From NCBI GenBank assembly GCA_018340375.1, contig JAFFJZ010000073.1:552761-616760 (forward strand): a stretch of 64,000 nucleotides of DNA. Direction: 5' to 3'. The notes under the pieces were generated by a model. That model had not been told where the DNA came from. It saw only the letters and a list, made by a program, of their open reading frames with translations, and searched no databases. This stretch comes from Gonatopus flavifemur (taxonomy: Eukaryota > Arthropoda > Insecta > Hymenoptera > Dryinidae). Positions 1-10,074 of the stretch are shown in pieces. Position 1 is the stretch's first letter, and the number at the start of each line of letters is the position of its first letter. Made by a program: the position numbers and the translations under genes.

Positions 1-1020
1 AAATACTTTTATTTGAAGGGGTTAACACCGAAGGAAATTAAAGAAGAGATGGGATCAACACTGGGGACATCCTCCCCATCATATTCAACCGTTAAGCAGT
101 GGGTTTCCGAGTTTAAAAAGGGTCGTGTGAGCACCTCTGATGAGCCTCGCTCAGGACGCCCCATTGAGGTCACAACTCCAGATATGATCGAAAAAATCCA
201 TCAAATAGTGCTGAAAGATCGCAGATTAAAAGTTCGTGAGATAGCTGAGACCTGTAAGATGTCATATGAACGTGTACAAAATATTTTGCACCAACATTTG
301 TATATGGAAAAGCTCTGTGCAAGATGGGTGCCGCGTTTGCTAACAGTCGACCAAAAATTGATTCGAAAGAACATTTCTACCGCCAATTTGGCGTTGTATA
401 AGCGTAATCCAAGCGAATTTTTGCGTCGATTCGTAACCGTTGACGAAACTTGGGTCCACCACTACACTCCTGAAACCAAAGAACAGTCTAAACAGTGGAT
501 TGGACCAGGGGAACCAACTCCAAAGAAGGCAAAAACAATTTTTTCGGCGAACAAGGTTATGGCTACTGTTTTTTGGGATGCAAGAGGTACTATATACATT
601 GATTACCTTGAAAAGGGTAAAACTATCACTAGTCAATACTATGCAGACTTATTGCAACGTTTGAGCCACGAAGTGAAAATTAAACGACATCATCTGGCGA
701 AGAAAAAAATCTTGTTTCATCACGATAACGCACCAGCGCACACGTCAATCGTTGCGATGGCTAAAATCAACGATCTGAAGTTTGAATTGATGCCGCACCC
801 TCCCTACTCTCCAGACCTAGCCCCGAGTGACTATTATCTGTTTCCTAACCTCAAAAAATGGCTTGGCGGTGAGAGATTTGCTGACAATGAAGAAGTAATC
901 GAAGCTGTAAATGGGTATTTTGAGGAGCTTGACGAATCAGTCTATAGAGATGGCATTACTAGACTAGAACACCGCTATGAGAAATGTATCAGCCTTGGAG
1001 GAGATTATGTTGAGAAATGA
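1..1020 (+). CDS. mariner transposase (D,D34D), 5' end outside window
   Basis: Cut-and-paste transposase of the mariner family, acting on its own element's inverted ends. The frame is open to the window edge; the first in-window candidate start near base 13 is TTG, so the true ATG lies upstream and about ten residues are probably missing. Numbering from that TTG: a helix-turn-helix half with KVREIAE at 73-79, the WVPRLLT linker motif at 105-111, then the catalytic triad D144 (VTVDETW), D238 (HHDNAPAH) and D273 (YSPDLAPSD). D238 and D273 have 34 residues between them, the mariner signature. It ends in GDYVEK as mellifera/cecropia-type mariners do, and the tail after the stop runs into an A-rich stretch and the 3' terminal repeat. 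No frameshift or stop is visible, so it may still be functional if the missing end is intact. Subfamily is from memory of motifs. Confidence 0.92.
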   Translation, partial: KYFYLKGLTPKEIKEEMGSTLGTSSPSYSTVKQWVSEFKKGRVSTSDEPRSGRPIEVTTPDMIEKIHQIVLKDRRLKVREIAETCKMSYERVQNILHQHLYMEKLCARWVPRLLTVDQKLIRKNISTANLALYKRNPSEFLRRFVTVDETWVHHYTPETKEQSKQWIGPGEPTPKKAKTIFSANKVMATVFWDARGTIYIDYLEKGKTITSQYYADLLQRLSHEVKIKRHHLAKKKILFHHDNAPAHTSIVAMAKINDLKFELMPHPPYSPDLAPSDYYLFPNLKKWLGGERFADNEEVIEAVNGYFEELDESVYRDGITRLEHRYEKCISLGGDYVEK

Positions 1021-1088
1021 AAAAAAAAAAATTCTTAAAAACGTTGTTTTTCTTGGTCAGGCCGGAAACTTATCAATCCACCCTCGTA
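1..1088 (+). mobile_element. mariner element, right end with terminal repeat
   Basis: The right terminal inverted repeat occupies about 1055-1086 and reads inward, on the minus strand, as ACGAGGGTGGATTG followed by the mariner core AAGTTTCCGGCC. The final TA at 1087-1088 is the expected target duplication. The left end is off the window. Immediately right of the TA begins the 210-bp tandem repeat, so the element sits at the edge of, or inside, that array. Confidence 0.85.
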
Positions 1089-1715
1089 TTTGTACCTTAA
1101 AAATGGCTCGTACCGAGTTGAAACGTTGACCCCAATAAATTTTACATCTTTTACTCAGTAACGTGGACTGCGTTTCCTGGATTTATGAAAAAAATTACTC
1201 GAGCACTGCCTACTTGGCCATACTTCAAATTGACGTCACCCTATCCGTATCCAAATGGGTTCTATGATGAAATACTCATCTTCATCGTGTTTATAATATT
1301 ATTTGTACCTTGGAAATGGCTTATACAGAGTCGGAACATCGAACCGAATAAATTTTGGATCTTTTGCTCGATAACGTGGACTGGTTTCTCTGGATTTATG
1401 AGAAAAATTATTCAAGCACTGCCTACTTCGCCATACTTCAAATTGACGTAGTCTCATCCGTATGAAAATGGGTTGTACGATGGAATACTAATTTTCATCG
1501 TCTGTGTATTCTTTGTACCCTGAAAATGGCTCGTGCCGAGTCGGAACGTCGGACCGAATGAAGTGTGGACCTTTTGCTCGATAACGTGGACTGGTTTCTC
1601 TGGATTTATGGGAAAAATTACTCAAGCACTGCCTACTTCGCCAAACTTCAAATTGACCGAATAAATTTCACATCTTCTGCTCAATAACCTTGACTGGTTC
1701 CTCTGGATTTATATG
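1089..1715 (+). repeat. ~210-bp tandem repeat, three units plus a shortened fourth
   Basis: Landmarks repeat at a fixed distance: TGTACC at about 1091, 1304 and 1514, and GGATTTATG at about 1179, 1392 and 1602. The period is 210-213 bp. A fourth unit (about 1650-1715) has lost roughly half its length by an internal deletion. An open frame at 1185-1451 is only the repeat read through and has no recognisable protein. Confidence 0.85.
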
Positions 1716-2318
1716 AAAGTAACCTTCATAGTTGTTATACCCAAGATTTTCATTTATATATCTCATTTCAAAAAACACATTGACTAATACTCACCAAATG
1801 GGAAAGAAGAAAAATGTGAGTAAAATAAGATGTCGCCGAAGTTTGAATCGTTTATTGAAACGAATTAGTAATTCTAGCTGAGTAGTTCGAATAACGAAAT
1901 CTTGCACTACATTCTTTCAAAGATATTTCTAGTTCCAAGGAGGTAATTCGAGAAGGTAAATAACGGCGATACATCAGATTTTGTGAGTTCGAATGTTCGT
2001 TTCGTTTCTTTAAACAATTCAAACTTCAACAACATAAAATGAGTACAATTATGTAATTCTTCCTGTTCTTTTTGCATCTTACATCTTATCGATCGCTTGA
2101 TAATAGTCAGCACTTACTGTTTGTTCAAGGAATACAATTTTCCATTGTTCTAAATTGTTTACAAAAAGGATAGGAAAAACTGTCAGAAGTTATTGTAAAC
2201 ATTGTTAATATCGATTTTATGAAAACTGTATTCGAGATGTAGACTGAATTGAGAAATCAACATTGCGTTTTGAAACATTTTTTTTACGTATTAATAAGAT
2301 AACGCTAATTGACCGTAG
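1716..2318. other. no gene seen; contains a dispersed repeat copy
   Basis: No supported gene. Bases 1845-1970 closely match the reverse complement of 13690-13800, sharing a GTTTATTGAAACGAATT core; weaker copies of the core lie near 3310 and 9060. This is a dispersed repeat of unknown class. Confidence 0.5.
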
Positions 2319-2457
2319 TTAAAGAATCTCATTGAACCGATAGATTATCATTGATTTCCATGCAGGAAACTGATTCAAACCCATTAGAAATTGATCCTCG
2401 ATGGGTTTTCTGCATCGGAATCAATGCGAATCAATCGGTTCAATGAGATTCTTTAAC
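2319..2457. repeat. 139-bp hairpin (MITE-like)
   Basis: The left arm TTAAAGAATCTCATTGAACC is matched by its reverse complement ending at 2457, and pairing continues inward with mismatches to about base 2360 and 2415. It is too short to encode a protein. No target duplication could be fixed. Confidence 0.75.
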
Positions 2458-2985
2458 CAGGGTATCGATTCAACAATCAAATAATGTGTGAAATTTCTGC
2501 AACTGTCTTGTAATGAGATATAGATTTTTGTTCATTATTCATTCATTCATTAGACGTGATTTTAGCATCATTATCATTATTGTTACTACTACTATTATTA
2601 TTATAATTCAACAAAATATTCAAGAGATATCCCGATTGTAGCTGACTAATCAAACATCGTTTGCCACAAATAAGGTTTATGTGAAATATCAATTCATAAG
2701 TTTTCGAAGTCGTATGTCGATTTTAGATAATTTGTAATTCTTACATGATGAGTAAAATTAATATCTCATCTTTTAGTTAGTGAAAGCATTTGAGAAATTG
2801 AACATGATTCAACATCGGGATATCACCTTCTGAAATTCACGTGCATTTGAAAACATGTAAGCATCCCAATAAACACAAAATATTTTTTGTAACTTGCGTA
2901 TCAGGCGTAACTTACATCTAAGAAGTAGTTTTTCACTTCAGAATGTAACATCTTGCATTCGTTACATTTCGAGAAATTACTTCTC
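2458..2985. other. no feature recognised
   Basis: AT-rich sequence with short ATT/ACT microsatellite-like runs near 2535-2605. No open frame or palindrome worth calling was seen. Confidence 0.5.
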
Positions 2986-2989
2986 ATCT

Positions 2990-3170
2990 GTGCGGAAAAT
3001 GCCAGGAAACCCTAGATGAAAACCAACCAGCAGATCCTGTGAAGAAAACCTGGCAGAACCGGCCAGGACCGGGCAAGGTACTGCCCGGCTCTGCCCGGTT
3101 CTACCTTCTGTTTTAGTCAGTATCTGCACGTTTTCATCTGGATTCACCTGGCATTTTCCACAGAGACTTG
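2990..3170. repeat. 180-bp palindromic element
   Basis: The outer arms share GGAAAATGCCAGG (left, near 2996) with its reverse complement CCTGGCATTTTCC (right, near 3150). The pairing extends through GATGAAAAC/GTTTTCATC. The centre is GC-rich with repeated GCCCGG and GCCAGG motifs and would fold tightly. The flanks look partly mirrored, and no clear target duplication is seen. Confidence 0.7.
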
Positions 3171-3531
3171 TACGTTATTTCTAATACGAGACACAAAAGA
3201 TATTTGTGTACTCATGACACAAAAGATATGTTGTGCTTTCTAGGATAGCATCATTTGGTTTGTACATATGTATATTCTATAACTCACAATTCTTCATTTT
3301 GTATTGTTGAAGTATGAATGGTTTATTGAAACGAATTGATCATCGAGAGTTGGCATATATAACAACAAAATGTAGGTTTACAATTTTCCAAAATCGTTTC
3401 TAAATATACGTTTCATGTGGAAACATGAACTCTCCAACAGTAGTGTTTATGGCACACCATATTCTTCCATTGTTAGTTCAGGTTTCGTTACAATAAATGA
3501 TTCAAATTCCAACGATATTTCATTGTTATTA
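3171..3531. other. no gene; dispersed repeat fragment
   Basis: Contains another copy of the GTTTATTGAAACGAATT core near 3318 and otherwise nothing recognisable. Confidence 0.45.
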
Positions 3532-3533
3532 TA

Positions 3534-5565
3534 CAGGGTGGGGCATTTAAAGTGTCGCGGGCGTTTTTTCCAAAAATAACGTGAGATACGAGAAAATTTT
3601 TCGGACAAAAGTTGTAGGGTACCGAGGGGGACATCCGATGGTGGCCTTGGCTTTGACCTCAAATCTCATCTTCAAGGGAATTCTGAGATCAACTCTTGTT
3701 TTTTAAATAGCATCTCATATTTTTCACTGCAGATTTGGATTCTAGGTCAAAAACCAAGAAACTTTTGTCTGAACCATTTTCCTGAAATCCGCAAAAATGG
3801 CGCTCTAATCGATATTGTTCCATTTTGAATCTGACATTCGAATAACTCGAAAACGAAGGGTCTTGCGAAAGAATGTTTCGTACAAAAGTTGTCAATACAC
3901 AACACATTTCAATCGTCTACATTACCACCATTCAGAGCTCACGCGATGTAAACAAACGACGGGGTTCAGTGAAAATTCACGATTTTGAAAGTCAGTTTGT
4001 CAGTTACATTTGATTATTACTTGGTTTATGACAAATTGAAAATCATGGATATCCGATACACGGTTTCTGAGAAGATCGATATGATCTACATTTACGGTGA
4101 AGTGCATAAGAACCCCAGACAAGCATATGACTTGTATGCAGAACGATTTCCTGAAAGAACAACGCCATCCATTAGGTATTTTCAACGCATTACAAAATTA
4201 TTCTCAGAAACGGGAAGTGTTACAAGGGAAAAACGACATCGAATGAGAACTGTTAGCGGAGAAAATGCGGAAGTTAATGTACTAGCTGCAGTAGCCAATA
4301 ATCCACACGTGAGCTCTCGTGAAATTGAACTCCATTCGGGAATTTCTCGAAGAAGTGTTCTTCGAATACTGAAACGTCACAAATTCCATCCGTATCACAT
4401 TTGTTTGCATCAAGACCTTCACGGTGATGATTTCGAAAATCGTGTACAGTTTTGTCGATGGGGTCTAGCGCAAATGCACAATAACAACTTCATCAACATA
4501 TTATTTTCTGATGAGTCGACGTTCACCAATCATGGTCAAGTAAATCGACATAATATGCATTACTGGGCGACAGAAAATCCAAGATGGTTACGTCAAGTAG
4601 AGCATCAAAGACAATGGAATGTGAATGTTTGGTGTGGTATTTTTCGATCTCGAGTAATTGGACCGTACTTCATTGCAGATACGCTAAATGGAGAGAAGTA
4701 CAGATATTTCTCAGATCAAGTACTTCCAACATTACTTGAAGACATACCTATTCAGGAACGATTGAATATGTGGTATCAACACGATGGTTGTCCATCCCAT
4801 TATGCAGTCACAGCTCGAGAAATATTGGACAGAGATTATCCTGGACGATGGATAGGACGTCGTGGACCAGTTCATTGGCCTGCCCGTTCTCCGGATCTTA
4901 CTTCTCCAGATTTTTTTTTATGGGGATACATAAAAGATACAGTTTATCAACAAGCACCGACTACACCTGAGAATATGCGTCAACGAATCATCAATGCATG
5001 CGCGAGCATCAATGAAGATATTTTACCACGAGTTCAGCAATCTTTTGTAAAACGTTTTGAAATGTGTATTGAAGTCGAAGGCCATCATTTTGAGCATCTA
5101 CTGCATTAAAATTATCCAAGTGATGTAGACGATTGAAATGTGTTGTGTTTTGTCTGTTATACCCCATCACCTCCGTTTCAGTTCAAGGGGTCCCCCTTGG
5201 AATCAGACAACTTTTGTCCGAAACATTCTCCTCCAAGACCCTTCGTTTTCGAGTTATTCTAATGTCAGATTCAGTATGGAACAATATCGATTAGAGCGCC
5301 ATCTTTGCGGATTTCAGGAAAATGGTTCAGACAAAAGTTTCTTGGTTTTTGACCTAGAATCCAAATCTGCAGTAAAAAATATGAGATGCTATTTAAAAAA
5401 CAAGAGTTGACCTCAGAATGCCCTTGAAGATGAGATTTGAGGTCAAAGCCAAGGCCACCATCGGATGTCCCCCTCGATACCCTACAATTTTTGTCCGAAA
5501 AATTTTCTCGTATCTCATTTTATTTTTGGAAAAAACGCCCGCGACACTTTAAATGCCCCACCCTG
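3534..5565 (+). mobile_element. Tc1/mariner-superfamily element with ~0.4-kb terminal repeats
   Basis: A 2.03-kb element flanked by TA on both sides (3532-3533 and 5566-5567). The ends read CAGGGTGGGGCATTTAAAG inward on both strands. The inverted arms span about 3534-3921 and 5124-5565. The right arm is about 55 bp longer because of an extra block near 5155-5210. A single transposase gene fills the space between the arms. Open frames at 3689-3907 (minus) and 5138-5410 (plus) are the same arm read on opposite strands, not genes. Confidence 0.93.
4045..5109 (+). CDS. DD41D transposase with N-terminal DUF4817-type helix-turn-helix
   Basis: Transposase for the element whose arms flank it. I start it at the ATG at 4045 rather than the in-frame ATG-less extension from 3985, because DUF4817-type proteins begin with a short residue run leading into the KIDMIYIYGE motif seen here. 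The product is 354 residues. Residues 1-130 form the DNA-binding part, with a second helix-turn-helix around REIELHSGISRRSV. The catalytic core has D156 (ILFSDEST), D247 (WYQHDGCPSH) and D289 (SPDLTSPDFFLWG), with 41 residues between the second and third acidic residues rather than mariner's 34. No stop or frameshift is present and the terminal repeats are intact, so the copy may be active or recently active. DD41D spacing is also reported for the rosa group, but I cannot assign the subgroup without a tree. Confidence 0.9.
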   Translation: MDIRYTVSEKIDMIYIYGEVHKNPRQAYDLYAERFPERTTPSIRYFQRITKLFSETGSVTREKRHRMRTVSGENAEVNVLAAVANNPHVSSREIELHSGISRRSVLRILKRHKFHPYHICLHQDLHGDDFENRVQFCRWGLAQMHNNNFINILFSDESTFTNHGQVNRHNMHYWATENPRWLRQVEHQRQWNVNVWCGIFRSRVIGPYFIADTLNGEKYRYFSDQVLPTLLEDIPIQERLNMWYQHDGCPSHYAVTAREILDRDYPGRWIGRRGPVHWPARSPDLTSPDFFLWGYIKDTVYQQAPTTPENMRQRIINACASINEDILPRVQQSFVKRFEMCIEVEGHHFEHLLH

Positions 5566-5567
5566 TA

Positions 5568-5800
5568 TTGTTTAAGGTAATATTATTAATATTTTCCAAA
5601 TTGACAATCATATATTTCATCAGATGGATATGAAGATCTTTGAGTAACTATGATATGATGATTATTTCTATCAGAGCTGTGAAATATAAATTTTAATTTC
5701 ATATAAAACAGTCAGACCTAATTAAGAGCCAGTTTAGAGTGAATTTTCTAGTCAGACCTATTTCAAAGTAATGCTTCTCCAGTTTGGTCTCCTCATTAAG
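5568..5800. other. no gene seen
   Basis: AT-rich; AGTCAGACCTA occurs near 5711 and again near 5751, a short direct repeat about 40 bp apart. Nothing else is recognised. Confidence 0.4.
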
Positions 5801-5814
5801 CTCAATACTGTTTC

Positions 5815-6372
5815 AATGGAGAGGATGCAGCATAAATTCTTGCGTGTTTTCATCATACAAGAATCATAATCCTATGGCCATTACGTGCCATGATTATAGA
5901 CCAATGATGGAATCATTCAAAATGAACACCCTTGAAATCCGTAGGTTGGTGAATGGTATGGTATTCATTTGTGACATTATCAATGGTCAAATCATTTGTC
6001 CTAAAATCTCATCATTGCTCAATTTTAATGTTCCGTCTAGGGTTCTCAGGAAGTCATTATTATTTACTATTCCAACCTATACATCAAGATTCATTCAGAT
6101 CACGATGTAAGAAGTATAGATGATCCAACCCGTCCTCCATCTTGTGATCATATGTTGAGGTTTCCCAGATGGCAGCACAGAGAAAGTAGGCCTTGAGTGT
6201 GAGGGAGAAACAAGATGATAAGTATTTTCTTTCTCCCTCACACTCAGACCTACTTTCTCTGTGCTGCCATCTGGAAAACCTCAACATATGATCACGACGA
6301 TTCTAGGGGAAACAAAGAGAGTTGGATCACCTATACTTTTTACATCGTGATTCAGACTGATCCGATTAACCC
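5815..6372 (+). pseudogene. non-LTR retrotransposon reverse transcriptase, C-terminal fragment split by a MITE
   Basis: The translation has the look of the region just after the reverse transcriptase of jockey-like LINEs: QHKFLR, then HDYRPMM, then ING..ICPK..LNFNVPSR..R and a terminal FTIPTYTSRF. One frameshift is needed near 5855 to join the QHKFLR part to the rest. The frame is interrupted at 6101 by a 249-bp hAT-type MITE. After the MITE the same frame resumes for about seven codons (TDPIN), so the retrotransposon fragment predates the MITE. No upstream reverse transcriptase or poly-A tail is visible. Family placement is by motif memory. Confidence 0.6.
6101..6349. mobile_element. hAT-type MITE (CACGATGTAAGAAG family), copy 1
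   Basis: The inverted ends read CACGATGTAAGAAGTATAG left and the matching CTATACTTTTTACATCGTG right. The whole element folds on itself, with an inner arm AGATGGCAGCACAGAGAAAG at 6168-6187. The flanks are ATTCAGAT and ATTCAGAC, an 8-bp target duplication with one change, as made by hAT transposases. It lies inside the LINE fragment. A second member is at 42081-42449. Confidence 0.85.
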
Positions 6373-6374
6373 TT

Positions 6375-6590
6375 CGACCGTCGCGTGGGATGTAAAATAC
6401 ACTCCAGATACTTTCTTTTGATTACTACACCGACGTAAAATTGAATTTGAGTGTTGGCATCTTCAGTACCTTCCTAGAAAGCTCTTATGAAACAATTCCA
6501 CAACTTGATATGTATGCACATGTCTTTTCTGATTAGTTATTAAACATCAAAGTTGACTGGGGTGTGATTTACACCCCACGCGACTATTCG
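6375..6590. repeat. ~215-bp imperfect hairpin
   Basis: GTCGCGTGGGATGTAAA at about 6379 pairs with TTTACACCCCACGCGAC near 6568-6584. The loop holds nothing recognisable. Family unknown. Confidence 0.6.
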
Positions 6591-6783
6591 TGTTTCGGGT
6601 ATCATTTAAATCAACGAATATGGAGTGACATTTTAATTTTTCTGCAAGTTGTTTTGCTTGACTGCACTCTTTTCTTCTAATAACCTAACTTCAACTCACA
6701 TAAAATCTGGTGCCGATTTGTTTATAAGCGCGCAATCTATATTTTCCACGATTCCTGCATAAATCGGCTCCATGGTTGAGTGA
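6591..6783. other. no feature recognised
   Basis: Short AT-rich spacer between two palindromes. Confidence 0.4.
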
Positions 6784-7107
6784 TTAAGGGGATACCAGCG
6801 TACCATCCGAGTAATTGTGTGCAAGAATTCTCCGAACTGAGTTTATGAAACAGTTAGAAATTTTCAGGGAATAATTTTTGATACTTCACCAAGTGCGGTA
6901 CATAGCCCAAATTCCGATTTCGAAGAAAAACTTTTTTCTCCATCGGTAAAAGAGAATTTTTTTCGAAATTGGAATTCGTGCTATATACCGCACTTGGTCA
7001 AGTATCAAAGATTATTCCCTAAAAATTTCAGACTGTTTCATAAATTCAGTTCGGAGAAATCTTGCCGAAAAAATGTTTACTCGGATGATACGTTGGTATC
7101 CCCTTAA
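6784..7107. mobile_element. TTAA-flanked palindromic MITE, copy 1 (piggyBac-like)
   Basis: TTAA at 6784-6787 and at 7104-7107 border ends reading GGGGATACCAGCG (left) and its near reverse complement CGTTGGTATCCCC (right). The arms pair almost to the centre near 6935. The TTAA duplication suggests mobilisation by a piggyBac-type enzyme, but no piggyBac gene is in the window. Relatives are at 19163-19428 and, more diverged, 16681-16972. Confidence 0.75.
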
Positions 7108-7317
7108 CGCACTAACTTTCAGACATGGATGTCCGGCAAGCTTGAGGTTAAAATCCCTGACTAATCAATTCGCCTTTTTCCCTTACGGTAATGTTGCGGA
7201 AGGGGAAATGGCGGTTGGTGCGTCAACCAAAGTTACTCCGAAAGTTTACTCAGTATTAGGAGAACGACGGTTGATAAATCAGGAAATCTTACTCCTGCCG
7301 CGTAGGTTAAGGGAAGG

Positions 7318-7481
7318 CAGTGATGCCAAAAAGGACCGTGTGGACGGAAAAATCATCCCCTCTACTCTCAACACTTTGAAAGCTTTATATACATGTGAGT
7401 CAAACGTATACGGAAGTTTCATTGTGTGGAACAGTGGAGGGGCTGATTTTTCCGTCCACGCGATATTTTCTGGCATCACTG
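7318..7481. mobile_element. hAT MITE, ends CAGTGATGCCA, exact 8-bp duplication
   Basis: The 164-bp element begins CAGTGATGCCA and ends TGGCATCACTG; an inner block GTGGACGGAAAAATCA is also mirrored. AGGGAAGG is present exactly on both sides (7310-7317 and 7482-7489). The first 11 bases of the end are identical to the left end of the 32-kb hAT at 23476, so the same transposase could plausibly move both. Confidence 0.93.
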
Positions 7482-7489
7482 AGGGAAGG

Positions 7490-8149
7490 TCTTCCTTCCA
7501 CCGGTCAATTGTCCTAGTAGCGTAAAAGTGACCGGGTTAACAAATAAGGAACAAAACCAAAGGATTTCTACATAATTTGCAGGTTAAACATAAAAGGCTG
7601 TATGAAACCTAAGTCCACTCGATTCCTCAAGGTAGGTTCATGTTTTTCGTGTCGAAGAATCCGAATATTGAGCCATTCCTGCAAGATTCATGATAGATTT
7701 TTTATTATAAATTGTTTGAAACCATTTTATGGACAAACGCTTGGTATTTGAGAAAAATTGTGTAGACAAACAAGTTTCCCCTTTTTTGTTGTGGAATAAA
7801 TTATGTCTCAACTATGTTTTCAGTACTACGATTATTTATTTATGTCATTATTTGAAATTAAATCCAAAGATGGAATTTCTTTTTTTCAATAGTGGTTTTT
7901 GTCGGTACTGCAATACTGCAATTTCGTTATAAAGGAACGTGGAAGTACAAAATCATTCATACAAAATCTATTTTCAGAACATTTTCCTCTGACTTTTTAG
8001 TTATGGCAGTTTTGTTTTCGGTTTCTAGTGACGATATATTGGATAAACCATTAAAAACCTTTTGCCCATTCACACTTGAATACTTCATTAACACTTTGAG
8101 GTCGTTCAATTTTTGTTGACATCTATCATTCAGAATCTGTCATGAATCT
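7490..8149. other. no gene; repeat fragment
   Basis: Bases 7605-7690 resemble one arm of the palindrome at 16405-16662 (shared TCCACTCGATTC and AGGTT.ATG.TTTT blocks). The open frames here have no recognisable product. Confidence 0.4.
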
Positions 8150-9060
8150 TGCAAAAATAGTTCGATATTTTTAGTTTTCATTTTTTTTTACTAAAAAACT
8201 ATAAATTACAGAAAACAATCACAAACGGAGACTTGGGTTGATTTTTCAATACCTATCACCTGATAATTTTTGTTTTTCGAAATTCCGATTCTTCATTTTG
8301 ACGTTGAACATTACAGCTTGGACAATACTTTTCGAGCGCTCGCTTGGTTGTTAGATCCGGCCGCTCAATTCAGTTGTAATAAAGTTCGAGAAATACTTTA
8401 ATTGTGAAGTGGTGAGGATCAGTCCCCATTTTATCGTTTTTATTATTTATTATTTTTTTCCAACATGGTATTGCTGAAATTGACGGAAATGAATAAACTT
8501 GTCGAATGCTGAAGTGAACATAAATCCAAGCCGTAATTTTCAGCGTCAGAATGAAAATTGGAATTTCGCAAAACACAAAGTACTAGGCGATAGGTTTTCA
8601 AAAATCAATCCGAGTCTCTCTTGGTGATCTTTTTCTGTAATTAATAGTTTTTCAGTAGAACAATGAAAACTGCAAATGTTTTTGCTCTGACAATTGATAT
8701 TTCTTAACATTGGATTTGTTTCAACTTATTCATTTCTCAACATATCGAGATAAATCTTATCAATTCTTATTTGTAAAACTTGACCGAAGGAGATGATGTT
8801 GAAAACTCTCGCAAAAAATGATAAGAAATTAAGAACCCTCCAATCCAAAGTGAAGACCATGTTTTCCAAGCTTTGTATTGAACAAGTGATGAACAGAGTA
8901 TAAGTCACAAACAACGTTTAGCAACGAAGTTGTTCGGTAGTGTATGAACTGTGTGGAAAATTTCAGCTTGATAGGGCTACACGAAGGAAAATGTATCATA
9001 CAAATCGTTTCCTACAAAGTTTGCCCTATTTCTTAATATGTATTCATTTATGTTCAAGTT
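8150..9060. repeat. palindromic repeat, two arms around ~8430
   Basis: Blocks in 8150-8340 (for example TTGATTTTTCAATACCTATC) recur inverted in 8520-8690. The right arm continues to about 9000 with AACATATCGAGATAAATCTTATC. A one-armed relative lies at 17277-18310 in the opposite orientation to 8460-9060. The family is unknown and no coding capacity is seen. Confidence 0.65.
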
Positions 9061-10074
9061 TGAATCGCTTATAGAAACAAAATGAAAATTCACACTCTAA
9101 AAATCTGATGGATCATCGTTAACCCCTGTGAACTTAGCCGGCGACTTTGAGGGAAAATTTTTTTTTCATGCCAAAATGTAGTCCATCGTTTGTACCCCAA
9201 TGTACCGTAACGATTTTTGTTTGTACCCTAAAGGGAAATGAGTTATAGGGGGTTGAAAAATAAGTTTGCCGGCGACTTTTTCCGATTTTAATGATCTTGG
9301 GCTCATTGGAAAGAGGATGGCGCGTAGATGTTTGTACCGATAAGGATTTTTGATTTTACCCCCAGGGAAAAAAGTTAGAGGCGATATTTCCGTTTTGAAG
9401 AGAGATGGAATAATTTTGACTGCGGAATCCGATTCCGGGGCGGGCGCCATTCAAGAATCATAGGTCATATGCCCATTTCATCACGAAGGGGGAGAATTAG
9501 GGGGGGTAACTTGATTTCAAAGCATAAGAAAGGCATCCCGAGAGCGCAATCTGACTTCGGAGGAGGCGCCATTCAACAATCACAATTCATGTACCCACGT
9601 TCCATCAACGAGAAGGGGAATTGGGTGGGGAGGTGGGGTGATTTGTTCCGAAGCTTGACGGGAGTACCCTTACGCAAAACCTGATTTCAAGGCGAGCGCC
9701 ATACGACGATTACGGGTCATGTGGCCAGTGCATCACGGAGGATGAGAATGGAGAAGTGGGAGATTGTCTTACGAACAGTTTTCAGTTTGAAGAGAGAGGA
9801 GATCGCTTCGATTGGGAATGTGATAGGAGTATTCCAACTACGGGAACTGATTACGGAGAGGTCATCATTCGAATCACATAAGATTTTTCGATTCCGATGC
9901 AGTCGGTTCAATGGGGTGAATGAACATATCTCCGGGAATGAGAGGTGATGTGTGAGGAGAATAACGGAATGCTGGAATATTGATGGACAAAGTTTTGCTA
10001 ACACTGTCTCGAACGCGGATGCCGAAAGAGAGTGTGATTGCTGTAGATGTGCGAGATTCAGAAAGGAATTCCAC

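Noticed and set aside
3689..5410. Frames at 3689-3907 (minus) and 5138-5410 (plus) as a repeated gene pair
   Set aside because: They are the same terminal inverted repeat of one transposon read on opposite strands.
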